DNA of 64,000 nucleotides. Source: Streptomyces sp. SCUT-3. Lineage in GTDB: Bacteria > Actinomycetota > Actinomycetes > Streptomycetales > Streptomycetaceae. The translations under genes and the position numbers were made by a program. Shown piece after piece: positions 34,285 through 43,352 of the stretch (the stretch's first letter is position 1; each line of letters starts with the position of its first letter). The stretch spans positions 1,372,501 through 1,436,500 of the forward strand of contig NZ_CP046907.1 of NCBI RefSeq assembly GCF_014083985.1. The letters run 5' to 3'. The notes below the pieces were generated by a model, which saw nothing but the letters and a program-made list of their open reading frames with translations, was not told the origin of the DNA and did no database searches.

Positions 34285-35055
34285 TCAGCGCACCTCGGTG
34301 ATCTCCGGGCCGCGGCGCATCGGGTCGATCCCGTCGGCGAACCTCGACTGCTCGCCGGCCTGCTCGCGGGCGACGCCCTCGGGCACCATCTGCGCGTCGT
34401 TCGGCAGCTTCAGGACGATCGGGTCGCGCGGCGCCATCGGGCTGTCCCCGCGCACGACCACGCACTCGCGGAAGACCTGCTCGAGCACCCCGGCGGTCTG
34501 CGGCTGGGCCGCGCCCTGCCCGGAGACGACCCCGCGCAGGAACCAGCGCGGACCGTCGCAGCCGACGAAGCGCACCATCTGCACGCCGTTGGTGCCGTCC
34601 GGCAGCTGCACCGGGACCTGCGCCCGCAGCTCCCAGCCGAGCGGGCCCTCGACCTCGTCGACGACGCCGCCCTGCTTGGTGATGCCGGCGGCGATCTCGT
34701 CGCGTACCTCGCCCCAGATGCCCTCGGACTTCGGGGCGGCGAACGCCTGCAGCTGGACGGCGCTGTCGCGCAGCACCACCGTGGCGGCCACGATGGAGTC
34801 CCCGGCGACCTCGACCCGCAGCTCCATGCCCTCAACGCCGGGCACGTACAGGCCGCCGAGGTCGACGCGGCCCTCGCCGGGATCGGTCACCTCGCTGACG
34901 TCCCACGGTCCGTCCGGCCTCGGGGCCGGCGGCAGGCTGTAGCGGCGGGGCTCGTCGGAGGCGGCCCCGCCGGTGTCCTCGGACACCTCGTCCGCGACCG
35001 CGCTCTCCACGGGCTCGTCGGCAGTGGTGCCGCGCTTCTTGCGACGACCGAACAC
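34285..35055 (-). CDS. DUF3710 family protein
   Basis: A 256-residue cytoplasmic actinobacterial protein of unknown function. A basic start FGRRKKRG is followed by an acidic low-complexity stretch. The conserved domain runs from about 60 to 245 and includes VDLGGLYVPG, MELRVEV and RWFLRGVVSGQGA. GTG 35055 was chosen because homologues begin MFGRRKK and AAGGA lies 9-10 bases upstream; an ATG 45 bases upstream is less likely. It begins one base after the dut stop, so it is co-transcribed with dUTPase. Confidence 0.85.
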   Translation of the reverse strand: MFGRRKKRGTTADEPVESAVADEVSEDTGGAASDEPRRYSLPPAPRPDGPWDVSEVTDPGEGRVDLGGLYVPGVEGMELRVEVAGDSIVAATVVLRDSAVQLQAFAAPKSEGIWGEVRDEIAAGITKQGGVVDEVEGPLGWELRAQVPVQLPDGTNGVQMVRFVGCDGPRWFLRGVVSGQGAAQPQTAGVLEQVFRECVVVRGDSPMAPRDPIVLKLPNDAQMVPEGVAREQAGEQSRFADGIDPMRRGPEITEVR

Positions 35056-35056
35056 G

Positions 35057-35593
35057 TCATTGTCCTTCCCGGTCTGCAACGACCGAAGAGTATCCGTCAC
35101 CGGTTCCGGGCGCTCCGGCCCCGGCGCGGCCCCCGGCGGTCCGGAAGCCCCCGGTGGACCCGAAGCCCCCCTCCGCCCTGGCCGATCCGGGAAGCTCCGC
35201 GACCTCGTGGAAGCGCACCTTCTCGACCTGCTGGACGACCAGCTGGGCGATCCGGTCGCCGCGCTCGAGGACCACGGCTTGGCGCGGGTCCAGGTTGACC
35301 ACGATCACCTTGATCTCCCCACGGTACCCGGCGTCAACCGTTCCGGGGGCATTCACCAGGGAGACACCGCAGCGGGCCGCGAGGCCGGAACGCGGGTGGA
35401 CGAAGGCGGCGTACCCGTCGGGCAGCGCGATCGCGATCCCGGTGGGCAGCACCGCCCGCTCGCCGGGGGCGAGCTCCGCCCCGGCCGCGGCCACCAGGTC
35501 CACGCCCGCGTCGCCCGGGTGGGCGGGGGCAGGCAGCGGCAGGTCCGGGTCGAGGCGGCGCACGAGGACGTCCACCGGGGGGCGGGGGGTCAC
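35057..35593 (-). CDS. dut: dUTP diphosphatase
   Basis: Hydrolyses dUTP to dUMP and PPi, keeping uracil out of DNA and feeding dTMP synthesis; trimeric and cytoplasmic. The 178 residues show all five motifs: [32 protein letters not shown] with the catalytic aspartate, RIAQLVVQ, and the C-terminal [10 protein letters not shown] Gly/Ala-rich tail extends about 25 residues past motif 5. The GTG start at 35593 overlaps the thioesterase stop (GTGA), and DUF3710 follows after one base. Confidence 0.95.
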   Translation of the reverse strand: MTPRPPVDVLVRRLDPDLPLPAPAHPGDAGVDLVAAAGAELAPGERAVLPTGIAIALPDGYAAFVHPRSGLAARCGVSLVNAPGTVDAGYRGEIKVIVVNLDPRQAVVLERGDRIAQLVVQQVEKVRFHEVAELPGSARAEGGFGSTGGFRTAGGRAGAGAPGTGDGYSSVVADREGQ

Positions 35594-36195
35594 GGGTTGA
35601 CCTCGAAGGCGCGGGTGGCCTTGACGGTGTCCGGGTCGGACATCGCCGCGTTGATCTCCTCCTCCCGGCCGTTGGCCGTGAAGTGGTCGACCTTCACCTC
35701 GATGAACAGGGCCCGGGCGCGCAGCGCCACCGGCCCGTCGGGGCCGTCCAGGCGCCCCTCGGCGACGCTGTAGTACTTGCGGCCGTGCACGGCCTCGCAG
35801 CGGGCGGACAGGTGCAGCACGGTGCCGACCGGCACCGGCAGCAGGTAGTCGGTCTCCAGCCGGCCGGTGACGGTGATCGCCCGGAACAGCCAGGACAGGG
35901 CGCCGAAGGTCTCGTCCAGGGCCGAGGCCAGCAGCCCGCCGTGGGCGAGGCCGGGGGCGCCCTGGTGCTCGGGGCGCACGGTGAACTCGGCGGTGACGGC
36001 GACGCCCTCGTCCGCCCGGGCGGACAGGTGCAGGCCGTGCGGCTGGTTGCCGCCGCAGCCGAAGCAGTTCTCGTAGTGCGAGCCGATCGGCTCGCCCGGG
36101 GCGGGGGCGTCGGGGTGGCGCACCGGCGCCACGGCGTCCGCGGGCGGGGCCAGGGGCGCCTTGGCGCCGGTTTCGGAGGCAGTTGGTCCACTCAC
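35590..36195 (-). CDS. PaaI-family (hotdog) thioesterase
   Basis: A 201-residue hotdog-fold acyl-CoA thioesterase; substrate unknown. [18 protein letters not shown] is followed by the hotdog helix with [19 protein letters not shown], which carries the catalytic-type HGG. GTG 36195 gives the family-like start MSGPTA; an ATG at 36228 is possible. It is the first gene of a thioesterase-dut-DUF3710 run and diverges from the SDR gene across about 130 bases. Confidence 0.82.
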   Translation of the reverse strand: MSGPTASETGAKAPLAPPADAVAPVRHPDAPAPGEPIGSHYENCFGCGGNQPHGLHLSARADEGVAVTAEFTVRPEHQGAPGLAHGGLLASALDETFGALSWLFRAITVTGRLETDYLLPVPVGTVLHLSARCEAVHGRKYYSVAEGRLDGPDGPVALRARALFIEVKVDHFTANGREEEINAAMSDPDTVKATRAFEVNP

Positions 36196-36325
36196 GTGTG
36201 CTGACACTACCGTCGGCGGACACCCCACGGGTTACCGGCGGTCCCACCGCCGGACCGGATCTTTTGCCCGCCCGCGACCGTTGGCCACGGCGGGGGCCGT
36301 CCACCGTCACCATCCCGGAGCAGCC

Positions 36326-37207
36326 ATGACCAAGACCGTCGTCGTCACCGGAGCCAACCGCGGCATCGGGCTGGCCACAGCACTGGAGCTGGCCCGTGCC
36401 GGCTTCGACGTGATCGGCACGGCGCGCAGCGAGGAGGGGTCGCGGGAGCTGCACGCCGGTGCGGAGCGGGCCGGCACCCGGGTGCGCACGGTGCTGCTGG
36501 ACGTCGCCGACGCCACCTCCACGGTGCGTGCCTTCACCGAGATCGCCCAGATGACCGGCGGCGGCCCGTGGGCGGTGGTCAACAACGCCGGCCACGCCCA
36601 GCCGGGCGCGGTGGAGGACGTGGACGACGAGCAGGTGCGGGCGCAGCTGGAGGTGAACCTGGTGGCGCCGGCCCGGATCGCCCGGCTGGTGCTGCCGGAG
36701 ATGCGCAGGCGCCGCTCGGGCCGGATCGTCAACGTCTCCTCGATCGCCGGGCGGGTGTCGATGCCGATGCTCGGCTGGTACTGCGCCAGCAAGCAGGCCC
36801 TGGAGACGGTGAGCGACGCCCTGCGGATGGAGGTCGCCCCGTTCGGGGTGCAGGTGGTGCTGATCGAGCCGGGCTCCTACGGGACCGGGATCTGGGAGCG
36901 CGGCATCGCCTCGCTGCCGGCCCGGGAGCACTCCGCCTACCGGAAGCAGTACGCGGCGGCCGACGAGGTGCTGCGCGGCGCCGGGGACCTGCCCGGCCCC
37001 CGCCCGGTGGCGAGGGCGGTGCTGAGGGCGCTGACGGCCCGCCGTCCGCAGCCGCGCTGCCTGGTGGGTTCCGGCGCCCGCTCCACGGCCCTCCTGGACG
37101 CGCTGGCGCCCACGGCGGTCGCCGACTGGGCCAAGTCGACGGCGGTCGGCCTGCGCAGCGGACCGCCCCGGGCGGTGCGCGCCCTGGAGCGGCTGCGGCG
37201 CAGGTAG
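36326..37207 (+). CDS. Short-chain dehydrogenase/reductase
   Basis: An NAD(P)-dependent classical SDR of 293 residues. The cofactor motif TGANRGIG is at 8-15, NNAG near 88-91, the catalytic serine in NVSSIAG, and Tyr/Lys in WYCASK. The arginine in TARSEE after the second strand suggests NADPH preference. The substrate is unknown. ATG 36326 directly precedes the first strand. It stands alone, diverging from the thioesterase. Confidence 0.88.
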   Translation: MTKTVVVTGANRGIGLATALELARAGFDVIGTARSEEGSRELHAGAERAGTRVRTVLLDVADATSTVRAFTEIAQMTGGGPWAVVNNAGHAQPGAVEDVDDEQVRAQLEVNLVAPARIARLVLPEMRRRRSGRIVNVSSIAGRVSMPMLGWYCASKQALETVSDALRMEVAPFGVQVVLIEPGSYGTGIWERGIASLPAREHSAYRKQYAAADEVLRGAGDLPGPRPVARAVLRALTARRPQPRCLVGSGARSTALLDALAPTAVADWAKSTAVGLRSGPPRAVRALERLRRR

Positions 37208-37293
37208 AGGGCGCGGGCGGGGCGGCCGGACGGGGCGGGCGGGGCGGCCGGACAGGCGGCCCGGGCCGTCCGGGGCCCGGGTACTTTGGGGGC

Positions 37294-37740
37294 ATGCAGC
37301 CATACGACGAGCGCCTGACCGCGCCACGGTCCTGGTGGGGCCTGAGTGTTCTGGCCGGCCTGACGACGGGCCTGATCCTGCTTCCCCTGGGCACCCTGCC
37401 CGCGCTGGCGGGCGCGGCCGCGGGAGCGGCCCTGGCGGCGGCGGGGATCAGCACGTACGGATCCGCGCGCATCCGGGTGGTGGCCGGTTCACTGGTCGCG
37501 GGCAGCGCCAGGCTGCCGGCCTCGGCGCTGGGCGCGGTCGAGGTGCTGGACGAGGAGGAGGCGCTGGCCTGGCGCCGTCACCGGGCCGACCCGAGGGCCT
37601 TCATGCTGCTGCGCGGCTACATCCCCACCGCGGTGCGCGTGGAGGTGGACGACCCGGACGACCCGACGCCGTACCTGTACCTGTCCACCCGCGACCCGCA
37701 GCGGCTGGCGGCGGCGGTGGAGTCGCTCAAGGTCGGGTAG
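37294..37740 (+). CDS. DUF3093 family membrane protein
   Basis: A 148-residue actinobacterial membrane protein: [15 protein letters not shown] start, a two-pass hydrophobic region (about 18-55) and a soluble C-terminal domain with [20 protein letters not shown] (split here: [16 protein letters not shown]) and YLYLSTRDP. Function unknown. It lies 86 bases after the SDR gene on the same strand and is followed by a perfect hairpin. In related genomes it sits near dut and DUF4193, as here. Confidence 0.82.
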   Translation: MQPYDERLTAPRSWWGLSVLAGLTTGLILLPLGTLPALAGAAAGAALAAAGISTYGSARIRVVAGSLVAGSARLPASALGAVEVLDEEEALAWRRHRADPRAFMLLRGYIPTAVRVEVDDPDDPTPYLYLSTRDPQRLAAAVESLKVG

Positions 37741-37762
37741 CGCCCGGCCGGCGTCCGGGCCG

Positions 37763-37798
37763 GCCCCGGGCGCCCCGGAGGTCCCCGGCGCCCGGGGC
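37763..37798. terminator. Perfect 12-bp stem-loop after DUF3093
   Basis: GCCCCGGGCGCC (37763-37774) and its exact complement (37787-37798) flank a 12-base loop, 22 bases after the DUF3093 stop. The rest of the 366-base gap 37741-38106, between convergent DUF3093 and DUF4193, is GC-rich and holds no gene that I can support. Confidence 0.75.
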
Positions 37799-38106
37799 GG
37801 CGTGCGGGAGGGGGTGCGGCCGGCGGCGCGGTGGTACCGGCCGGCCCGGCCCGGGCTCTTCCGGGCGCCCCGGCCCGGTCCCGCGGCCGGCCCACGGGCG
37901 AGCGAGGCCGTCCGACCCCGCTCGCTTCGCTGCTCCGCCGGAGGGGCCCCGCCGTGCGGCCCGGCCGCTTCCCGGGCGGGGCTGCAGGGTCGGCGGGGCT
38001 GCCGGGTGGGCGGGTGGGGCGTCGCCGTCGTCCGCCGGGCGTGCCGGGCCCGGGCGGTGCTTCCCGAACGGTCCGACGCCGGTCACGGCCGCCGGTGCCC
38101 GGCCGG

Positions 38107-38406
38107 TCAGGCCGCGCAGTCGCGGCAGATCGGGTGGCCGTTCTTCTCCGCGGCCAGCTGGCTGCGGTGGTGCACGAGGAAGCAGCTCATGCAGGTGAAC
38201 TCGTCGGCCTGCCGCGGGAGGACCCGCACCGACAGCTCTTCGTTGGAAAGGTCCGCTCCGGGAAGCTCGAGTCCCTCGGCCTGGTCGAACTCGTCGACGT
38301 CGACCGAGGAGGTCGACTTGTCGTTCCGCCGGGCCTTCAGTTCCTCAATGCTGTCCTCGTTGAGCTCGTCGTCGGTCTTGCGTGGGGTGTCGTAGTCCGT
38401 GGCCAT
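38107..38406 (-). CDS. DUF4193 family small acidic protein
   Basis: A 99-residue soluble actinobacterial protein. The N-terminus is acidic and includes MATDYDTPRKTDDEL. The C-terminal third carries two Cys-x-x-Cys pairs (CMSC near 76-79 and CRDC near 94-97), suggesting a small zinc ribbon. Function unknown, though widely conserved in streptomycetes near cutRS and dut. The ATG at 38406 follows a very strong purine-rich ribosome site GGAGGGGGAGAG. Confidence 0.85.
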   Translation of the reverse strand: MATDYDTPRKTDDELNEDSIEELKARRNDKSTSSVDVDEFDQAEGLELPGADLSNEELSVRVLPRQADEFTCMSCFLVHHRSQLAAEKNGHPICRDCAA

Positions 38407-38753
38407 ATCGCTCTCCCCCTCCGGGTGTCTGTGGTGTCTCCAGCGCACGTAACGCATGAGAGGCCGGACTTGTGCCCGACCCGAAGCGGAGATTTTGCCT
38501 TACATCAAGGCCTGTTACTCAATCGACACCCAACCGCACCTTCCAACAGGTGACCGGCCGGGACGGCGTTCGGGTTCCAGGCTGCGGAAACGGCGCGTCC
38601 CGCTCACGTTCGCACGTGTACTTCCCGTGATTCACCCCCGGGGAAACGTCCCTTTTTCCTGAGCCTTGTCACCCCGGGAGGAATCACGGAGAGTAGCACC
38701 TTTTCGGACGGGACCACGAAGCGGGACGTGGCCGAAAATGCGTGTGCGATGCA
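38407..38753. other. Promoter region upstream of DUF4193
   Basis: The 347 bases separate the cutS stop from the DUF4193 start, both on the minus strand. No coding potential is seen. An AT-richer patch at about 38490-38530 is the most likely place for the DUF4193 promoter. I cannot name a convincing -35/-10 pair. Confidence 0.45.
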
Positions 38754-40010
38754 TCACAGGGGAATGGCCACCCGGACCACCAGTCCCCCGCCCTCGCGCG
38801 GCTCGGCCGCGATCGCCCCGCCGTGCGCCCGGGTGACCGACCTCACGATGGAAAGTCCCAGGCCGACGCCCTTGTCGCTCTGGGTCCGGTCCGCCCCGCG
38901 CAGCCGCCGGAACGGCTCGAAGATGCTGTCGACCTCGTAGGCCGGGACCGTCGGGCCGGTGTTGGAGACGGTCAGCTCCGCCCGGCCGGGCAGCACCTCG
39001 GTGCGCACCTGCACCCAGCCGCCGGCGGTGTTGTAGCGCACGGCGTTCTGCAGCAGGTTCAGGGCGATCCGCTCCAGCAGCACCCCGTTGCCCTGCACCA
39101 CCGCCGGCGCCAGCTCGCTGCGCAGCTCCACCCCCTTGGCCCCGGCCTCCTCCCGCACCTGGTCCAGCGCGCGCCCGCACGCCTCGGCCAGGTCGACCGG
39201 TTTGCGGTCGGTCAGCTCGTTCTCGCTGCGGGCGAGCAGCAGCAGGCCCTCCACCAGCTGCTCGCTGCGCTCGTTGGTCGCCAGCAGGGTGCGGCCCAGC
39301 TGCTGCAGGTCGGGGGAGGTGTTCGGGTCGGCCAGCTGGACCTCCAGCAGGGTGCGGTTGATCGCCAGCGGCGTGCGCAGCTCGTGCGAGGCGTTGGCGA
39401 CGAAGCGCCGCTGGGAGTCGAAGGCCCGGTCCAGCCGGTCGAGCATGTCGTCGAAGGTGTCGGCGAGCTCCTTGAGCTCGTCGTCCGGGCCGTCCAGCTC
39501 GATCCGGCGGTGCAGGTCGGAGCCGGCCACGCCGCGCGCGGTGCGGGTGATCCGCCCCAGCGGCCGCAGCACCCGCCCGGCCATCACGTAGCCGAAGGCG
39601 AAGGCGACGGCCGTGAGGACCACCAGGACCAGCAGGGAGCGCTTGAGCAGGTCGTTGAGGGCCTGGCTGATCTGGAAGTCCATGTACTGGGCGACGCAGC
39701 GGTTGAAGTCGTCCAGGTCGGTCAGCGAACTGCAGACCCGGAACGGGGTCTCCACGACCACGTTGCCGGTGACCACCTGGATCGGCAGCTTGAGGTTCTC
39801 CTGCAGGCTGTCGGCGACCAGCAGGTACACCACGGCCAGCAGGACGACGCCGGCCATCATGAACATGCCGCCGTACAGGACGGTCAGCCGGAACCGGATG
39901 GTGGGGCGCAGCCAGGGGCGCTGCGGCACCTGGGGGCGCGGGTCCCACAGGGGCTTGGGCGGCGCCGAGGGGGGCGGCGGGGCGGCGGGGGCGGGTTCGG
40001 CGGGCATCAT
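38754..40010 (-). CDS. cutS: Sensor histidine kinase CutS
   Basis: A membrane histidine kinase of 418 residues, partner of CutR. A proline-rich cytoplasmic N-terminus precedes TM1 (about 43-66). The short extracytoplasmic loop holds two cysteines, Cys93 and Cys105, and TM2 is at about 124-145. HAMP, HisKA (NASHELRTPLA) and HATPase motifs (NLLQNAVRYN, DKGVGLGLSIV) follow. The paired cysteines fit a sensor of disulfide formation outside the membrane, as proposed for CutS. The ATG overlaps the cutR stop (ATGA). In S. lividans this system was found as a repressor of actinorhodin production. Confidence 0.9.
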   Translation of the reverse strand: MMPAEPAPAAPPPPSAPPKPLWDPRPQVPQRPWLRPTIRFRLTVLYGGMFMMAGVVLLAVVYLLVADSLQENLKLPIQVVTGNVVVETPFRVCSSLTDLDDFNRCVAQYMDFQISQALNDLLKRSLLVLVVLTAVAFAFGYVMAGRVLRPLGRITRTARGVAGSDLHRRIELDGPDDELKELADTFDDMLDRLDRAFDSQRRFVANASHELRTPLAINRTLLEVQLADPNTSPDLQQLGRTLLATNERSEQLVEGLLLLARSENELTDRKPVDLAEACGRALDQVREEAGAKGVELRSELAPAVVQGNGVLLERIALNLLQNAVRYNTAGGWVQVRTEVLPGRAELTVSNTGPTVPAYEVDSIFEPFRRLRGADRTQSDKGVGLGLSIVRSVTRAHGGAIAAEPREGGGLVVRVAIPL

Positions 40011-40663
40011 CGGATCCGGTATCCGGACCCGGGGACCGTGATGATCACCGGGGGCTCCCCGAGCTTGCGCCGCAGTGTCATCACGGTCACCCGGACCACG
40101 TTGGTGAACGGGTCGGTGTTCTCGTCCCACGCCTTCTCCAGCAGCTGCTCGGCCGAGACCACGGAGCCCTCGCTGCGCAGCAGCACCTCCAGGACCGCGA
40201 ACTCCTTGGGGGCCAGGTGGACCTCCCGGCCGTCCCGGAAGACCTCGCGCCGGTTGGGGTCCAGTCTGATGCCGGCCCGCTCCAGGACCGGCGGCAGCGC
40301 CGTGGTGGTGCGCCGGCCCAGGGCCCGCACCCGGGCGACCAGCTCGGTGAAGGCGAAGGGCTTGGGCAGGTAGTCGTCCGCCCCCAGCTCCAGCCCCTCG
40401 ACCCGGTCGCTGACGTCGCCGGCCGCGGTGAGCATCAGCACCCGGGCCGGCAGCCCGCGGGCCACGGCCTGCCGGCACACCTCGTCGCCGTGGACGACCG
40501 GCAGGTCGCGGTCCAGAACCACGACGTCGTAGTCGTTGACCCCGATGCGCTCCAGGGCCGCGCCGCCGTCGTAGACGACGTCCACGGCCATGGCCTCCCG
40601 CCGCAACCCGGTGGCGACGGCATCGGCGAGCAGTTGCTCGTCCTCCACGACCAGTACGCGCAA
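40007..40663 (-). CDS. cutR: Response regulator CutR
   Basis: An OmpR-family response regulator of 218 residues. The receiver runs from RVLVVEDEQLLADAVATGLR through the phospho-Asp of VVVLDRDLPVVHGDE to the lysine of LPKPF. The winged helix (HLAPKEFAVLEVLLRSEGSV onward) ends VPGSGYRIR. The sequence is nearly the CutR I remember from S. lividans/S. coelicolor. The best start is a TTG at 40663, behind GAGGAGG and giving MRVLVVEDE. It is followed by the overlapping cutS, and a direct repeat upstream may be its own binding site. Confidence 0.92.
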   Translation of the reverse strand: MRVLVVEDEQLLADAVATGLRREAMAVDVVYDGGAALERIGVNDYDVVVLDRDLPVVHGDEVCRQAVARGLPARVLMLTAAGDVSDRVEGLELGADDYLPKPFAFTELVARVRALGRRTTTALPPVLERAGIRLDPNRREVFRDGREVHLAPKEFAVLEVLLRSEGSVVSAEQLLEKAWDENTDPFTNVVRVTVMTLRRKLGEPPVIITVPGSGYRIR

Positions 40664-40760
40664 CGCGGTGTCCCTCCTCGGTGAATTTCCTGCGTGCTCC
40701 GAACGGCGCCCCGGTGTCGCGGAACGGCCGTCGGTGGTTCCATCCTGCACCGGACGGGCA

Positions 40761-40777
40761 TAAGCCAGCGGTAAGCC
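40761..40777 (-). promoter_or_regulatory. Direct repeat upstream of cutR, candidate OmpR-type operator
   Basis: TAAGCC occurs at 40761-40766 and again at 40772-40777, an 11-base period typical of tandem OmpR-family regulator sites. It lies about 100 bases upstream of the cutR TTG and within the 316-base divergent gap (40664-40979), which otherwise holds no gene. Autoregulation by CutR is inferred. Confidence 0.45.
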
Positions 40778-40979
40778 GATTTTCCTGCGCCGGTCGAGGT
40801 TTCTCCCGTGACGCGCCTGGGGAAAACGTCTGCACACCCGAGATCACGCTGTGCGCGCCGCGCGTAACACCGCGCGGCCACCGGTGCCTGTGCCAGCCGC
40901 AGGAGGGCACCGGGAACCGTGATCACACCACCGCACACCGGCACTTCCGTGTCACCGACCCACGACGAGGGGGCGCACC

Positions 40980-41153
40980 ATGGACGCGTTCACCGCAGGC
41001 ATCCTGCACCGCATACGCACCACCGAGACCGACCTCACTCGCGCCGTCGAGACGGGCGACGAGTTCCTCGCCGACGTCGAGCGCGCGGAGCTGGAGGACC
41101 TCCGCCGGCTCGCCAGGGAGCACGGCGTGGACGTGCTCCCCATGTCCGCCTGA
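40980..41153 (+). CDS. Small conserved-type hypothetical protein, 57 residues
   Basis: A short gene reading MDAFTAGILHRIRTTETDL and then AVETGDEFLADVERAELEDL, ending VLPMSA. It is mostly charged, helical and soluble, with regular third-position G/C bias. A ribosome site GAGGGGG lies 6 bases before the ATG. It diverges from cutR. I recall similar small proteins beside cutR in other streptomycetes, but no function is known. Confidence 0.72.
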   Translation: MDAFTAGILHRIRTTETDLTRAVETGDEFLADVERAELEDLRRLAREHGVDVLPMSA

Positions 41154-41301
41154 GACGAGCCGCAGCCACGGGGGGCTCGCCCCGGACGCCCGAGGGGCGC
41201 CGGGGCGTTCGCACGTCCGGCGGCCGGGCACCACGGTGCCCGGCCGCCGTTCCGTTCCGGGTCGCGCCGGGCCGGGTCGCGCCGTTCCGGGTCGGGCGCC
41301 G

Positions 41302-42105
41302 TCAGTCGTGCCAGGCGCCGAGGTCCTCCAGGAGCTGCTGGAGGGGCTCGAACAGGCCCGGGGAGGCGGCCACGGTCAGCCCGCCGTCCGCGGGGGCCCC
41401 CGGGCGGCCACCGGTCAGGGCCCCCGCCTCGCGGGCGAACAGCTCGCCGGCCGCCCAGTCCCACGGCTGCAGGCCGCGCTCGTAGTAGGCGTCCAGCCGG
41501 CCGCAGCCGACGTCGCACAGGTCGATCGCCGCACTGCCGCCCCGGCGGACGTCGCGCACCCTGGGCAGGAGCCTGCCGACCACCGCGGCCTGCGCGGCCC
41601 GCCTCTCGGCCAGGTACCCGAAGCCGGTGGCGACCAGCGCCCGGGAGAACTCGGGCGCGGGGCGGCAGCGCGCCGGGGCTCCGTTGACCATGGAGCCGCC
41701 GCCGAGCACCGCCTGGTACGTCTCGCCGCGCAGGGGCGCCTCGACCACGCCGACCACGGTGCGCCCGTCGACCTGCGCCGCGATGCTGACCGCCCAGGAG
41801 GGCAGCCCGTACAGGTAGTTGACGGTCCCGTCGAGCGGGTCGACGATCCAGCGCACCCCACTGGAGCCCTCGGTGGTGCCGCCCTCCTCGCCCAGCACGG
41901 CGTCGTCCGGGCGGCGCCCGGTGATCACCTCGCGGATCAGCTTCTCGGCCGCGAGGTCCATCTCGGTGACCACGTCGACCGCGCTGGTCTTGGTGGCCGC
42001 CACCCCCAGGTCCGCGGGGCGGCCGGTGCGCAGCAGCTCACCGGCGCGCCGGGCGGCCTCCAGGGCGGTCTCCAGCAGTTCCCCGAACGGGGCGTCGGTG
42101 CTCAT
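41302..42105 (-). CDS. Inositol monophosphatase family protein
   Basis: A Mg-dependent, Li-sensitive-type phosphatase of 267 residues acting on inositol phosphate or a related sugar phosphate. The metal-binding motifs are all present: GEEGG near 72-76, DPLDGTVNYLYG near 90-101 and WDWAAGELFAREAGA near 220-234. In actinomycetes these enzymes feed phosphatidylinositol or mycothiol synthesis, though histidinol-phosphate is another family substrate. It begins three bases after the ferrochelatase stop, so the two are co-transcribed. Confidence 0.88.
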   Translation of the reverse strand: MSTDAPFGELLETALEAARRAGELLRTGRPADLGVAATKTSAVDVVTEMDLAAEKLIREVITGRRPDDAVLGEEGGTTEGSSGVRWIVDPLDGTVNYLYGLPSWAVSIAAQVDGRTVVGVVEAPLRGETYQAVLGGGSMVNGAPARCRPAPEFSRALVATGFGYLAERRAAQAAVVGRLLPRVRDVRRGGSAAIDLCDVGCGRLDAYYERGLQPWDWAAGELFAREAGALTGGRPGAPADGGLTVAASPGLFEPLQQLLEDLGAWHD

Positions 42106-42108
42106 CGC

Positions 42109-43218
42109 TCAGTCCTGTCCGGCGGCGGCGGGGCGGGGGCCGCGCGGGTTGGGGCAGCACCCGGCGGGGCAGACGTCGTGGCTGGGGCCGAGCGCGCCCA
42201 GGGCGCAGCGGCGCGGGCTGCCGCCGCGTTCGGCCTCGGCCCGTTCCAGGACCATCTCGCGCACCGCGGCGGCGAACCTCGGGTCGGCGCCGACGGTGGC
42301 CGCGCGGGCGACCGGCAGCCCGAGTTCGGCGGCCTTGGCCGCGGCCTCGGTGTCGAGGTCGTACTTGACCTCCATGTGGTCCGAGACGAACCCGATCGGC
42401 ACCATCACCGCCGCCGGCGCCCCGGCCTCGCACAGGTGCTGGAGGTGGTCGCAGATGTCCGGTTCCAGCCACGGCACGTGCGGGGCGCCGCTGCGGGACT
42501 GGTAGACCAGCCGCCAGCGCCGGTCCGCCCCGGTCGCCTCGCGCACCGCCTCGGCGACCGCCTCGGCGACGTCCAGGTGCTGGGCCACGTAGGCGCCGCC
42601 GGCCGGGCCCGAGCTCTCGGCGGCCGCGGTGGGGATGGAGTGCGTGGTGAACGCCAGGTGGGCGCCGTCGCGGACGTCCTCGGGCAGCTCCTGCAAGGCG
42701 GCCAGCACCGCGTCGACCATCGGCCGCACGAAGCCGGGGTGGTTGAAGTAGTGGCGCAGCTTGTCCACCCGCGGCACCGGCAGGCCCTCCTCGGCCAGCG
42801 TCCGCAGCGCGTCGGCGAGGTTCTCCCGGTACTGGCGGCAGCCGGAGTAGGAGGCGTAGGCGCTGGTGGCCAGCGTCAGGACGCGGCGGCGGCCGTCGCG
42901 GACCATCTCGCGCAGGGTGTCGGTCAGGTAGGGCGCCCAGTTGCGGTTGCCCCAGTAGACCGGCAGGTCCAGGCCGTTGGCGGCGAAGTCCTCGCGCAGC
43001 GCCGCCAGCAGCTCGCGGTTCTGGGCGTTGATGGGGCTGACACCGCCGAAGAGGAAGTAGTGCTGCCCGACCTCGGCCAGCCGCTCCCGCGGGATGCCTC
43101 GGCCGCGCGTGACGTTCTCGAGGAAGGGGACGACGTCCTCGGGTCCTTCCGGGCCGCCGAAGGACAGCAGCAGGAGGGCGTCGTAGGGGTCGGTGACGGG
43201 GTCTGTTCGGTCGGACAT
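42109..43218 (-). CDS. hemH: Ferrochelatase (coproporphyrin III type)
   Basis: Inserts ferrous iron into coproporphyrin III (the actinobacterial route) or protoporphyrin IX. The 369 residues show [15 protein letters not shown] at the start, the [13 protein letters not shown] loop, the catalytic His in FTTHSIP and [16 protein letters not shown]. The C-terminal cysteines (RRC...DVCPAGCC) fit the [2Fe-2S] cluster known in actinobacterial ferrochelatases. The ATG is at 43218. It forms an operon with the downstream inositol monophosphatase and diverges from the MFS gene. Confidence 0.94.
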   Translation of the reverse strand: MSDRTDPVTDPYDALLLLSFGGPEGPEDVVPFLENVTRGRGIPRERLAEVGQHYFLFGGVSPINAQNRELLAALREDFAANGLDLPVYWGNRNWAPYLTDTLREMVRDGRRRVLTLATSAYASYSGCRQYRENLADALRTLAEEGLPVPRVDKLRHYFNHPGFVRPMVDAVLAALQELPEDVRDGAHLAFTTHSIPTAAAESSGPAGGAYVAQHLDVAEAVAEAVREATGADRRWRLVYQSRSGAPHVPWLEPDICDHLQHLCEAGAPAAVMVPIGFVSDHMEVKYDLDTEAAAKAAELGLPVARAATVGADPRFAAAVREMVLERAEAERGGSPRRCALGALGPSHDVCPAGCCPNPRGPRPAAAGQD

Positions 43219-43352
43219 GGAACCGATCCTGCCACTCCCGGGGGCGGGGGACCCACGGGACCGGCGGGCCGGGCGGCGGGAAACCCGCTTGCCGTGCCGC
43301 GTAATCTGTAAAGGCTGATTTCATTCCTTACGGACATTCCGCGGAGCGCCCT

